A stretch of DNA of 64,000 nucleotides from DATFDN01 sp963818885. Its GTDB lineage: Bacteria > Pseudomonadota > Alphaproteobacteria > Acetobacterales > Acetobacteraceae. Below the pieces are notes generated by a model. It ran no database searches and had not been told where the DNA came from. It saw only the letters and a program-made list of their open reading frames with translations. Below, one piece after another: positions 26,093 through 35,022 of this stretch. The translations under genes were made by a program, and so were the position numbers. Where the stretch lies: NCBI GenBank assembly GCA_963818885.1, contig CAWFTP010000002.1:116536-180535 (forward strand). Direction: 5' to 3'. The stretch's first letter is position 1, and the number at the start of each line of letters is the position of its first letter.

Positions 26093-28045
26093 TCAGTGGC
26101 TCCGGCGGCTCTCGACGAGGTCGTTCACTACGCCCGGATCCGCCAAGGTCGAGACGTCGCCCAGCGAATCCGTCTCGTTGGCGGCGATCTTGCGCAGGAT
26201 GCGGCGCATGATCTTGCCGCTGCGCGTCTTCGGCAGCGCCGGCGCCCAATGGACCGCGTCGGGCGCGGCGATCGGACCGATCTGGTTGCGCACCCAGGCG
26301 ATCAGCTCGACGCGCAGGTCCTCGCTCGGCGCCTCCTCGGCGATCAGCGTGACATAGGCGTAGATGCCCTGCCCCTTGAGGTCGTGCGGGAAGCCGACCA
26401 CCGCGGCCTCCGCCACTTTGGGATGGGCGACCAGCGCGCTCTCGACCTCGGCGGTGCCCATGCGGTGGCCGGAAACGTTGATTACGTCATCCACCCGCCC
26501 GGTGATCCACCAATACCCGTCTTGATCGCGCCGCGCTCCGTCGCCGCTGAAATAGCGGCCCGGGAAGGTCGAGAAATAGGTCTGCACGAAGCGTGGGTGA
26601 TCGCCGTACACCGTCCGCATCTGGCCCGGCCAGGAATTGGCCAGGCACAGATTGCCCTCGGTGGCGCCCGTCAACTCCTTGCCCTCCCCGTCCACCAGCA
26701 CCGGCTGCACGCCGGGCAGCGGCAGGGTCGCCGATCCAGGCTTGAGCGCCGTCGCTCCCGGCAGCGGGCTAATGAGGATGCCGCCCGTCTCGGTCTGCCA
26801 CCACGTATCGACCACCGGACAGCGGCTCTCGCCGACGACCCGATAGTACCACAGCCAGGCCTCGGGATTGATCGGCTCCCCCACGCTGCCCAGGATGCGC
26901 AGCGACTTGCGCGAGGTGCGGCGTACCGGCGCCTCGCCGTCTCGCATCAACGCTCGGATCGCGGTGGGAGCGGTGTAGAAGATGTTGACCCTATGCTTGT
27001 CGACCACCTGCCAGAAACGGGAGGTGTCGGGATAATTGGGCACCCCCTCGAACATCAGCGTAGTCGCGCCGTTCGCGAGCGGTCCGTACACGATGTACGA
27101 GTGTCCGGTCACCCAGCCGACATCGGCGGTGCACCAGTAGATGTCGCCGGGGTGATAGTCGAACACCAGCTCGTGCGTGAAGGCGCACCATACCATGTAG
27201 CCGCCGGTGGTGTGCAGCACGCCCTTCGGCTGGCCGGTGCTGCCGGAGGTATAGAGGATGAACAGCGGATCCTCGGCGCCCATTTCGACGGGCGGACACT
27301 CAGGCGACGCCTTCGCGAGCAGCGCCGCGTAATCATGGTCCCGCCCTCCCTCCATCGGCACGTTCGCGCCGGTGACCTTCACGACGAGGACATGCTTGAT
27401 TGTGGGGCAGCTTGCCAGCGCGGCGTCGGCATTCGCCTTCAGCGGCACGCGCCGGCCACCGCGCCGCCCCTCGTCGGCGGTGATCAGAAGGGTGGAAGCG
27501 CAGTCCTGGATGCGTTTGGCGAGGCTGTCGGGCGAGAATCCGCCGAACACCACGGAGTGGACTGCACCGATGCGCGCGCAAGCAAGCATCGCGACCGCCG
27601 CCTCCGGCACCATCGGCAGATAGATCGTGACGACATCACCCTTCTTGACGCCGAGTCCCTTCAGGGCGTTCGCCGCGCGGCAGGCCTGCTCGTGCAGCTC
27701 GCGGTAGGTGATCGAGCGGCTGTCGGCGGGATCGTCGCCCTCCCAGATGACCGCCACCTGATCGCCCCGCGACGCCAGGTGCTGGTCGAGGCATGCGGCG
27801 GATGCGTTAAGGGTGCCGTCCTCGAACCACTTGATCGAGACGTCGCCCTTGAAGCTAGTGTTCTTGATCCTGGTCGGGGCCTTCATCCACGGGATGCGCT
27901 TCGCCTGCTCCGCCCAGAACGCGTCGGGCGCGCGCGCCGCGCGTTCGACCATCGCGCGATATTTCGCGGCATCGACATGGGCGTGCGCGGCGATCTCCGG
28001 ACGCACCGGGATGGTCTCGCCCAAGGTGTGAGGCGTATCGGGCAT
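26093..28045 (-). CDS. acsA: Acetyl-CoA synthetase (AMP-forming)
   Basis: A 650-residue enzyme activating acetate to acetyl-CoA via acetyl-AMP. The AMP-binding motif YTSGSTGQPKGV, the WWQTETGG motif, YFSGDGARRDQDGYWWITGRVDDVINVSGHR across the hinge, and the acetylation-site motif PKTRSGKIMRRILR near the C-terminus are all present. Length matches the family. Start MPDTPHTLGE at 28045 is supported by GAGGGAGGG about 10 bases upstream, better than the ATG at 28072. Confidence 0.96.
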   Translation of the reverse strand: MPDTPHTLGETIPVRPEIAAHAHVDAAKYRAMVERAARAPDAFWAEQAKRIPWMKAPTRIKNTSFKGDVSIKWFEDGTLNASAACLDQHLASRGDQVAVIWEGDDPADSRSITYRELHEQACRAANALKGLGVKKGDVVTIYLPMVPEAAVAMLACARIGAVHSVVFGGFSPDSLAKRIQDCASTLLITADEGRRGGRRVPLKANADAALASCPTIKHVLVVKVTGANVPMEGGRDHDYAALLAKASPECPPVEMGAEDPLFILYTSGSTGQPKGVLHTTGGYMVWCAFTHELVFDYHPGDIYWCTADVGWVTGHSYIVYGPLANGATTLMFEGVPNYPDTSRFWQVVDKHRVNIFYTAPTAIRALMRDGEAPVRRTSRKSLRILGSVGEPINPEAWLWYYRVVGESRCPVVDTWWQTETGGILISPLPGATALKPGSATLPLPGVQPVLVDGEGKELTGATEGNLCLANSWPGQMRTVYGDHPRFVQTYFSTFPGRYFSGDGARRDQDGYWWITGRVDDVINVSGHRMGTAEVESALVAHPKVAEAAVVGFPHDLKGQGIYAYVTLIAEEAPSEDLRVELIAWVRNQIGPIAAPDAVHWAPALPKTRSGKIMRRILRKIAANETDSLGDVSTLADPGVVNDLVESRRSH

Positions 28046-28079
28046 CGGACGCGGCCCTCCCTCGGCCTGCACGACTTGC

Positions 28080-28562
28080 CTACGCTAAACGCGTCGATTG
28101 TCCAGAGGAAGCCGGCCGGGCGCCCTCCTTCCACCCTCCCATCCGGCAGATATACGTCCAGTGTTCGGGAGAGACGGGCATCACGGAAAGCCGTCCCTGA
28201 CGCACCAAGGCCAGATCCGCGAGCACCGGGTCGGCCTTGATCGCTACGAGGCTCACCGGGCGGGGCATCGGCGCGACAGCGCGCATGTCGACGCACACCC
28301 AGCCGCCGCCCTCCGCCGTCGGGTCGGGATAGGCGGCCCGCGCGACCTCCACCACGCCGACGATCTCCTTACCGACGTTGGAATGGTAGAAGAACGCCCG
28401 GTCGCCAACCTGCATGGCTTTCAGGTTGTTCTTCGCCGTGTAGTTGCGCACGCCGGTCCACGGCTCGACCCCGTTGGCGACCTGCTGATCCCAGGAGAAC
28501 GAGTCGGGCTCGGACTTGACCAGCCAGTACCGGGCCGCGTCCTTGTTCTTCGGCTCCGCCAT
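28080..28562 (-). CDS. EVE domain-containing protein
   Basis: A 160-residue PUA-like EVE protein. The sequence YWLVKSEPDSFSWDQQ, then WTGVRNYTAKNNLKAMQVGDRAFFYHSN, and late WTYICRMGGW are the conserved blocks. EVE domains bind modified bases in nucleic acids. Stand-alone forms are common in alphaproteobacterial housekeeping contexts. It is divergent from the cytochrome c maturation cluster and just upstream of acsA on the same strand. Confidence 0.93.
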   Translation of the reverse strand: MAEPKNKDAARYWLVKSEPDSFSWDQQVANGVEPWTGVRNYTAKNNLKAMQVGDRAFFYHSNVGKEIVGVVEVARAAYPDPTAEGGGWVCVDMRAVAPMPRPVSLVAIKADPVLADLALVRQGRLSVMPVSPEHWTYICRMGGWKEGARPASSGQSTRLA

Positions 28563-28684
28563 GCTCTTGCCCCGTGCAACCGCCCTCCTTACTAGACTGG
28601 CGGCCGGTTACCGTGAAGCAATACCGACGGCGCTTCATGGTCCGCCCTGCCTGGGCTAAGAAGCCCGCCGGAGTGTTCGACCGA

Positions 28685-29452
28685 ATGTCCGCGAGCGTCG
28701 CCTACCGGCCCCGCAACCTGCATCGCTTCGCCAACCCTGGCCGCTTCATGCGCCTGTCGGGACGCGTGCTGCCGTGGCTGACGATCCCCGCGCTGCTGCT
28801 GACCGCGATCGGCGTCGTGTGGGGGCTGTTCTTCTCCCCCGCCGACTGGCAGCAGGGAGACGCAGTGCGGATCATGTACATCCACGTGCCCGCCGCCTGG
28901 CTTGCCTCGGGAGGCTACCTGATCCTGGCCCTCTGCTCGGCCATCGCCCTCATCTGGCGCCACCCGCTCGCCGATCTCGCGGCGGTGGAGATCGGCCCGG
29001 TCGGAGCTGGCGCCGCGGCGCTATGCCTCGCGACCGGCAGCTTGTGGGGTAAGCCGATGTGGGGCGCGTGGTGGGTCTGGGACGCGCGGCTGACCTCGGT
29101 GCTGGTGCTGTTCTTCCTCTATCTCGGCCACATCGTTCTGGTGCGAGCCTTCGACAATCCCGAACGCGGGTATCGCGCCGGGGCCATCCTGGCGCTCGTC
29201 GGCGTCGTCGACTTGCCGATCATCAAGTTCAGCGTGGTCTGGTGGAACACGCTGCACCAGCCGACGACGATCACGCTGACCGGCGCGCCGACGATGTACA
29301 TCGCGATGCTCTGGCCGCTGCTGTTCACGACCCTAGGCTTCACGCTGGGCTTTGCCGCGATCGTGACGGCGCGTCTGCGCGCGGCGGTGATGGAACGTCG
29401 CATTCGCGTGCTGCTGATGGTCCGCGCTGCCGAGGCGGACCAGCTCGCATGA
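28685..29452 (+). CDS. ccmC: Heme exporter protein CcmC
   Basis: A 255-residue six-helix membrane protein that hands heme to CcmE in the periplasm. The tryptophan-rich heme-handling motif WGAWWVWDARLTS lies near residue 120, with histidines such as IHVPAAW and HQPTTITLTG on either side. I use ATG 28685 (MSASVAYRPRNLHRFAN), with GGAG 11 bases upstream. The frame is open from 28574 but that would give an atypical N-terminus. It is the first ccm gene here, and ccmA and ccmB are not in the window. Confidence 0.94.
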   Translation: MSASVAYRPRNLHRFANPGRFMRLSGRVLPWLTIPALLLTAIGVVWGLFFSPADWQQGDAVRIMYIHVPAAWLASGGYLILALCSAIALIWRHPLADLAAVEIGPVGAGAAALCLATGSLWGKPMWGAWWVWDARLTSVLVLFFLYLGHIVLVRAFDNPERGYRAGAILALVGVVDLPIIKFSVVWWNTLHQPTTITLTGAPTMYIAMLWPLLFTTLGFTLGFAAIVTARLRAAVMERRIRVLLMVRAAEADQLA

Positions 29453-29604
29453 CCCACCTGCCTTATATCGCCGGCTCCTACGCGCTTGGCCTCCTGGTGC
29501 CGGCGGGGTTCGCGATCTCCGCCTGGATACGGGTGCGCGCGGCGGCACGCCGGCTGGCGGCGATCGCCCCGCGCGTGCGGCGGTCATCCACGGGGTCTGA
29601 ATGA
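29449..29604 (+). CDS. ccmD: Heme exporter protein CcmD
   Basis: A 51-residue single-helix membrane protein (MTHLPYIAGSYALGLLVPAGFAISAW, then a basic tail with RVRAAARRL). The topology and YIAGSY are typical of CcmD, which stabilises the CcmC-CcmE heme complex and release of holo-CcmE. Its ATG overlaps the ccmC stop and its stop overlaps the ccmE ATG, both by four bases. Confidence 0.9.
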   Translation: MTHLPYIAGSYALGLLVPAGFAISAWIRVRAAARRLAAIAPRVRRSSTGSE

Positions 29605-30110
29605 CCCGCAAGCGGCGTCGGCTCTACGTTCTGATGGCCTGTGGGATCGGGGTCGGGACCGCGAGCGCATTGGCGCTCACCGCGTTCAGTAGCAACATGG
29701 TGTTCTTCATCTCGCCCTCTCAGATCGCGGAGAAGGCACCCCCGCCGGGGCGGTCCTTCCGTCTGGGTGGGCTGGTGAAGGCGGGCAGCGTGCGGCGCTT
29801 GACGGTCAATGGGCACCCGGAGGCGCAGTTCGGCGTGACCGACGGACATGCGACGGTGCGGGTGGACTATGACGGCATTCTCCCCGACCTGTTCCGGGAG
29901 GGCCAGGGCATCGTCGCCCTCGGCTCGATCGCACCGGACGGCAGCTTCCGCGCGTCCGAGGTGCTGGCCAAGCACGACGAGAACTACATGCCGAAAGAGG
30001 TGGTGGACGCGCTGAAGAAGAGCGGCCGCTGGAATCCTTCGACCGGCGCGCCGCCTCCGGCCGCGGCGAGCTGGGACGGGATCGACGGCAAGCCCACGGC
30101 AGGCGGATGA
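29601..30110 (+). CDS. ccmE: Cytochrome c maturation protein CcmE (heme chaperone)
   Basis: A 169-residue periplasmic heme chaperone anchored by one N-terminal helix. The OB-fold includes FRLGGLVKAGSVRR and VDYDGILPDLFREGQGIVALG. The heme-attachment motif is LAKHDENYMP, with His125 as the covalent heme residue and Tyr129 as the axial ligand, as in the His-type CcmE. The C-terminus is Pro/Ala-rich. It overlaps ccmD and ccmF by 4 bases each. Confidence 0.96.
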   Translation: MTRKRRRLYVLMACGIGVGTASALALTAFSSNMVFFISPSQIAEKAPPPGRSFRLGGLVKAGSVRRLTVNGHPEAQFGVTDGHATVRVDYDGILPDLFREGQGIVALGSIAPDGSFRASEVLAKHDENYMPKEVVDALKKSGRWNPSTGAPPPAAASWDGIDGKPTAGG

Positions 30111-32074
30111 TCCCCGAGCTCGGCCATTTCGCGCTGGCACTCGCGGTGGCGATCGCCGGCGCCCAAGCGGTGCTGTCGCTGCTCGGGGCGCATAACCGCG
30201 ATGCCCGCCTGATGGCGGCGGCCCCCGCACTCGCGCTCGGGCAACTGATCGCCCTGGTGGCGTCGTTCGGCTGCCTGATCATCAGCGCGGTGACCGACGA
30301 TTTCTCGGTCTACAACGTCGCCCAGTATTCCAGCAGCATCGAGCCGCTGTTCTACAAGATCACCGGCACCTGGGGAAACCACGAGGGCTCCATCCTGCTC
30401 TGGTGCCTCATCCTGGCCCTGTGCAGCGGCGTGGTGGCGGCGTTCGGACGCAACCTGCCGTCGGCGCTGCGGGCGCGGGTCATCGGCGTGCTCGGCTTCA
30501 CCTCGGCGGGGTTCCTGCTGTTCGCGCTCACCGCATCGAACCCGTTCACCCGCGTCTGGCCGCCGCCCGTCGAGGGCGCGAGCATCAACCCGCTGCTGCA
30601 GGACCCCGGCCTCGCGATGCATCCGCCGATCCTCTACGCGGGCTATGTCGGCTTCGCGATCCCGTTCGCCTTCGCCGTCGCCGCGTTGCTGGAGGGCCGG
30701 GTGGACGCCGCCTGGGGCCGTTGGGTGCGGCCGTGGACGCTCGCCGCCTGGTGCCTGCTCACCTGCGGGATCGCGCTCGGGTCGTGGTGGTCCTACTACG
30801 TGCTTGGCTGGGGCGGGTACTGGTTCTGGGACCCGGTCGAGAACGCCTCACTGCTGCCTTGGCTCACCGGGGCGGCGCTGCTCCATTCGGCGATCGTCGT
30901 CGAGAAGCGGGAGGCACTGAAGATCTGGACCGTCCTGCTGGCGATCGGGACGTTCTCGCTCAGCCTGTCTGGCACGTTCCTGGTGCGCTCCGGCCTGCTC
31001 AACTCGGTCCATACCTTCGCGAGTGATCCGACGCGCGGCGTGTTCATCCTCGCCCTACTCGCGATCGTCATCGGCGGCAGCCTGCTGCTGTTCGCTTTGC
31101 GTGCCCCAATACTGTCGCCGGCCGGGCTGTTCGCTCCGGTCTCGCGCGAGGGGGGGATCGTGCTCAACAACATCCTGCTGTGCTCGATCTGCGCCGTCGT
31201 CCTGACCGGCACGATGTACCCGCCGATGGCCGAGTTGCTGTTCGGCGCCAAGCTGAGCGTCGGGCCGCCCTATTTCCACGATACGGGTACTGCCGCTACT
31301 CGCCCCGCTCTTCGCGGCGATGAGCCTGGGGCCGATCCTGCCCTGGAAGCGCGCCGATCTCGGCGCGGCGCTGATGAAGCTGTGGTGGGCGGCGGTGGTG
31401 GCGGCAATCGTCGGCATCGCCGCTGGAGTTGGACTGCGCGACGCCTTCGCCGCGCTCGCCTTCATGGCGGCCGCCTGGTTGATCCTAGGGGCCGCCGCAC
31501 AGCTGGTCGAGCGGGTGCGCCTGTTCCGCGCGCCTTGGAGCGTCTCGCGCGAGCGGCTGTCGAGCCAGCCCCCGGGGTCTGGGGCGCCGCGATCGCGCAT
31601 GCCGGGCTCGGCGTCACGATCGCCGGCATCGGGGGGATGGCGCTCGCGGCCAGCAGCGTGGTCGCGCTTGCGCCCGGGCAGACGGTGGCGGTTGGCGGGT
31701 ACGAGTGGACCCTGCTCGGGATGCAGGATGCGCCGGGACCGGACTACACGGCGCGGATCGCCGATCTCCGCGTCACGCGCGAGGGGCAAGTCGTCACCTT
31801 GATGCACCCGTCGCGCCACAGCTTCACGGCGCAGCGGCAGACGATCAGTGACGCCGCGATCGTCACCAACGGGATGCGCGATCTCTACGCGGTGCTGGGC
31901 GATGAGCGGGACGGCAAAATCGTGCTGCGGCTGCACGTCAACCTGATGGCGCCCTGGATCTGGTTCGGCGCGCTGGTAATGGCGTTGGGCGGTGCGCTCT
32001 CGCTCGCTGACCGCCGCCTTCGAGTTGGGGCGCCGGCACGCCGGCGGGCGCCGCAGCCGGCGCCCGCGGAGTAG
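30107..32074 (+). pseudogene. ccmF: Cytochrome c heme lyase subunit CcmF, two compensating frameshifts
   Basis: A CcmF-type multi-helix heme lyase component of about 655 residues. NHEGSILLWCLIL, MHPPILYAGYVGF and the WWD motif WGGYWFWDPVENASLLPWLTG are intact. From about 31287 to 31577 the correct reading is in the neighbouring frame (VLPLLAPLFAAMSLGPILPWK onward). The original frame resumes at VWGAAIAHAGLGV. Removing one G at 31285-31287 and adding one G in the run at 31574-31577 restores a normal protein. As printed, the frame stays open but about 95 residues are scrambled. Sequencing error is the likely cause. The start overlaps ccmE. Confidence 0.9.
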
Positions 32075-32077
32075 GCG

Positions 32078-32638
32078 ATGGACGCGCTGACCCGCCGTCG
32101 GGTGCTGTTGCTGGGGCCCCTGGCCGTCGCCGCCGGGGCGGGCGGGGCCGGCGCTGCGCTGCTCTTGCGCATGAACCAGGGGCGCTACGATCCGCACGCC
32201 CTGCCTTCCATGCTGATCGGGAAACCGCTGCCGGCGTTCTCGCTGCCGGGACAGGCGCCCTCGGCGGGCTTCACCAATGCCGATGTGACCGCCCAAGGTC
32301 GCCCGGGCGTGGTGAATTTCTTTGCCTCCTGGTGCGTGCCCTGCGTGCAGGAGTCGCCGGCGCTCGCCATGCTGAGGACCGGAGGCGTGCGGCTCTGGGG
32401 CATCGCCTACAAGGACAAGCCGGACGCGACCGCCCGCTTCCTCGCGCAGTACGGCGATCCCTATGTGCGGGTCGCGCGTGACGAGACGGGCGCGACGGCG
32501 ATCGATTTCGGCCTCTATGGCGTGCCGGAGAGCTACCTCGTCGACCCGTCCGGGATCGTGCGCTGGCGCTGGGCCGGCGGATTGTCGTCCGACATCATCC
32601 GCCAGGACCTGCTGCCCAAGATGCGGGCGATGGCATGA
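32078..32638 (+). CDS. ccmG: Thiol:disulfide interchange protein CcmG/DsbE
   Basis: A 186-residue membrane-anchored periplasmic thioredoxin that reduces apocytochrome c cysteines before heme attachment. An N-terminal helix follows an RRR cluster. The thioredoxin active site FFASWCVPCVQE has C86 and C89. The cis-proline region reads YGVPESYLVDPSG. The GIAYKDKPD loop is typical of DsbE. It begins 3 bases after the ccmF stop and overlaps ccmH by 4. Confidence 0.95.
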   Translation: MDALTRRRVLLLGPLAVAAGAGGAGAALLLRMNQGRYDPHALPSMLIGKPLPAFSLPGQAPSAGFTNADVTAQGRPGVVNFFASWCVPCVQESPALAMLRTGGVRLWGIAYKDKPDATARFLAQYGDPYVRVARDETGATAIDFGLYGVPESYLVDPSGIVRWRWAGGLSSDIIRQDLLPKMRAMA

Positions 32639-33084
32639 GACCCCTGCTGTTCGCCACGATCGTGTTGGTCGTCCGGATGAGCGGGGCGCACGCCGTCAGC
32701 GACCCGCGCGAGATGCTGGTCAACCCGGTGCTGGAGCATCGGTCGGAGGCGTTGGGGGAGCAGCTGCGCTGCCTGGTGTGTCAGAACGAGAGCATCGAGC
32801 AGTCGGACGCCGACCTCGCCAAGGATTTACGCCGCATCATCCGTGAGCACATCGCGGCCGGCGAGAGCGATCAGCAGGTGACGCAGTGGATGGTCGCTCG
32901 CTACGGCGACTTCGTCCGGCTGTCTCCGCCATTCAACGCCATGACCCTGGTGCTGTGGGGCGCACCGGCGATTGCGGTGGCGATCGGTGCCGGCGCCGCC
33001 TTCGCCGGCCGCCGGCGCGCGACAGCGCCGCCGCCGCTTTCGCCCGCGGAGCGCCAGAGCCTGGACGCCCTGCTGCACCGATGA
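32635..33084 (+). CDS. ccmH: Cytochrome c maturation protein CcmH
   Basis: A 149-residue protein with a signal peptide, the redox motif LRCLVCQNESIEQSDADLA (CxxC near 46-49), a helical domain (DLRRIIREHIAAGESDQQV) and one C-terminal transmembrane helix. It reduces or holds apocytochrome c with CcmG and CcmF. This is the short CcmH form, with the TPR part encoded separately by the next gene. Confidence 0.95.
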   Translation: MRPLLFATIVLVVRMSGAHAVSDPREMLVNPVLEHRSEALGEQLRCLVCQNESIEQSDADLAKDLRRIIREHIAAGESDQQVTQWMVARYGDFVRLSPPFNAMTLVLWGAPAIAVAIGAGAAFAGRRRATAPPPLSPAERQSLDALLHR

Positions 33085-33812
33085 TCTGGTTCGCGGCCTT
33101 GGCGCTGTCGGCGCTGGCGCTGATCCCGCTGGCATTCTCCCTGCGCCAGGGGGTTGGTGCGCGGGGCCGCCGGGAGGCGGCGCTCGCTTTGCACCGGGCC
33201 CAGCTCGCCGAGGTCGACCGCGATTTCGCCGAGGGCCGAATCGCCCCTGCCGAACACGTCGGCGCCGTACTGGAGGTGCAGCGTCGGCTGCTCGGCGCGG
33301 CGGCGATGGCGGATCGCCCGTCCGGCATGACTCCGCGTGGCCCGATCTGGGCGGCGCTGGTGCTGGTTCCTGTCGCCGCCCTGCTGCTTTACGCCTCAGG
33401 CGGCTCGCCCAACCTCCCCTCGATGCCGCTGAAGGCGCGGATCGCCGCCGCACAGCAGGAGCTGCGGGAGGAGGAGGCGATGCTGGTCCGGCTGCGCGCC
33501 GTGCTGGCGACCCTCGATCCGCATTCGGAACAGGCGCGGGAAGGCTTCGTCCTGCTCGGCGGGGCCGAGGCACGGATGGGCGATTTCGGTGCCGCCGCCG
33601 CCGCCTGGGACGAGGCCCTCGCCGTGCGCTTCGACCCCACACTGGCGGCCGAGGCGGCCGAGGCCGCGACCCAGGCGGCGGGGCGCGTGACCGACAAGGC
33701 CGCCGCGCTGTTCGAGCGGGCGCTGGCCGCGGCGCCGCGCGACGCGCCATGGCGCCCGATGGCGGAACGCCGGCTCGCCGAACGTCCCGCCGCCCGCTCG
33801 CCGGGACAGTGA
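33081..33812 (+). CDS. ccmI: Cytochrome c maturation protein CcmI
   Basis: A 243-residue protein. Two N-terminal helices (MIWFAALALSALALIPLAF and IWAALVLVPVAALLLY) flank a cytoplasmic segment (HRAQLAEVDRDFAEGRI). A periplasmic TPR-like domain follows, rich in Ala and Glu (EGFVLLGGAEARMGDFGAAAAAWDEAL). CcmI binds the C-terminus of apocytochrome c for delivery to CcmFH. The start is the ATG overlapping the ccmH stop by 4 bases. It is the last gene of the cluster. Confidence 0.9.
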   Translation: MIWFAALALSALALIPLAFSLRQGVGARGRREAALALHRAQLAEVDRDFAEGRIAPAEHVGAVLEVQRRLLGAAAMADRPSGMTPRGPIWAALVLVPVAALLLYASGGSPNLPSMPLKARIAAAQQELREEEAMLVRLRAVLATLDPHSEQAREGFVLLGGAEARMGDFGAAAAAWDEALAVRFDPTLAAEAAEAATQAAGRVTDKAAALFERALAAAPRDAPWRPMAERRLAERPAARSPGQ

Positions 33813-33852
33813 CGCAACCGTAATATCCACGCAGTGGCGCCGACAGGGCGGC

Positions 33853-33884
33853 AGCCCCAATATTCATTGTGTGCCATTGGGGCT
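33853..33884. other. 9-bp inverted repeat downstream of ccmI
   Basis: AGCCCCAAT at 33853-33861 pairs perfectly with ATTGGGGCT at 33876-33884 around a 14-base loop. No T-run follows, so it is not a canonical intrinsic terminator. It lies 41 bases after ccmI and about 170 bases before the MarR start, and could be a transcript-end structure or an operator. Confidence 0.35.
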
Positions 33885-34051
33885 CGAGAGCGCGATGATG
33901 CGCCCGGGTCGAAAACTGGACGCCCCAGGCGGCAACAGCCAGATCGTCGGCCGCCAACGTTGCTGTGGCGAAGGAAACGATCGGCGCGTGGGACGGAAAG
34001 GAACGAACGTCACGTCACCGGGCGAGCGTTCTGAGGGGAAGGTATGGGCAC

Positions 34052-34468
34052 ATGAGCGGCAACAGCGAACTTGGCGAGGGGCTCGCGGGCGTGTTGCGCA
34101 CGACGATCGTGGAGCTGGTCCGGCGCGACGGGCCGGATTTGTCAGCGCGGCAGCTCGGGGTGTTTCTGACATGCTATCTGGAGCCGGAGGCGCAGACCGT
34201 GCGTGGCCTTGCCGCGAGACTCGGCGTCTCCAAGCCCGCGATCACCCGCGCGCTGGACCGGCTGACCGAATTCGACCTGGTGAAGCGTAAGACCGACCCG
34301 CTCGACCGGCGCAGCGTGCTGGTGCAGCGGACTCCGGCGGGAATGTCGTTCCTGCGGGAAATGCGTTCGATCTTGCGTGAGGCCGCATCGGCGGCGGAGC
34401 TGAAGCTGCCGGCGGAGCCGGTGGCGGCGTCGCAGCCGCGCGCTGCGGAGATGCGAGTCGCCCATTGA
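34052..34468 (+). CDS. MarR family transcriptional regulator
   Basis: A 138-residue winged-helix regulator. The helix-turn-helix and wing read QTVRGLAARLGVSKPAITRALDRLTEFDLVKRKTDPLDRRSVLVQRTPAG, the standard MarR pattern with the DxRS/R wing. ATG 34052 is preceded by GGGGAAGG at a good distance. The open extension to 33965 has no ribosome site. The regulated gene and ligand are unknown. The downstream sulfoxide reductase is a possible target. Confidence 0.88.
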   Translation: MSGNSELGEGLAGVLRTTIVELVRRDGPDLSARQLGVFLTCYLEPEAQTVRGLAARLGVSKPAITRALDRLTEFDLVKRKTDPLDRRSVLVQRTPAGMSFLREMRSILREAASAAELKLPAEPVAASQPRAAEMRVAH

Positions 34469-34502
34469 TGAAGCATCGACCGGCGCGCTGAGGCGCGGGA
34501 CG

Positions 34503-34988
34503 ATGGACGTCTGGCAGGAGCCCGGCTCGCTCGCCGCCTCCTATGAGGAGATCGGCGCGTCGCTCGCCGCCCTCATGGAGGGAGAAGCCGACCCGCTCGC
34601 CAACATCGCGAACGCGGCGGCGGTGATCTTCCACAGCCTCGCCGACGTGAACTGGGCCGGCTTCTATATCCTGCGCGACGGCGGGTTGGTGCTCGGCCCG
34701 TTCCAGGGCCGGCCGGCCTGCATCCGGCTTCAGCTGGGACGAGGCGTTTGCGGCACCGCCGCCGCCGAGCGGCGGTCCATTCTCGTCGAGGACGTGACGG
34801 CATTTCCCGGGCATGTCCTCTGTGATCCGGCATCGCGCTCCGAACTCGTGGTGCCCGTTGTCACGGAGCACCGGCTTGTGGGCGTGCTCGACCTTGACAG
34901 TGCGCGGCTCGCGCGCTTCACCCGTAACGATCAGGTTGGGTGCGAGAATCTCGCGAGGCTCGTCGCGCCTCACCTGGCACGGCTCTGA
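34503..34988 (+). CDS. msrC: Free methionine-(R)-sulfoxide reductase (GAF domain)
   Basis: A 161-residue GAF-domain enzyme that reduces free Met-(R)-SO. The three catalytic or resolving cysteines, C73 (PACIRL), C83 (GRGVCGTAA) and C107 (HVLCDPASRSELVVPV), have the same 10 and 24 residue spacing as the E. coli enzyme. VNWAGFYIL and VLDLDSARLARF are also conserved. Oxidative-damage repair in the cytoplasm is the expected role. It follows the MarR gene by 34 bases. Confidence 0.92.
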   Translation: MDVWQEPGSLAASYEEIGASLAALMEGEADPLANIANAAAVIFHSLADVNWAGFYILRDGGLVLGPFQGRPACIRLQLGRGVCGTAAAERRSILVEDVTAFPGHVLCDPASRSELVVPVVTEHRLVGVLDLDSARLARFTRNDQVGCENLARLVAPHLARL

Positions 34989-35022
34989 CCCGCGTTCCCC
35001 CTGCCCAGCAAAGAGCGAGACA

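Noticed and set aside
25901..28240. Plus-strand 779-codon frame
   Set aside because: Antisense to DedA and acetyl-CoA synthetase. The latter is unambiguous.
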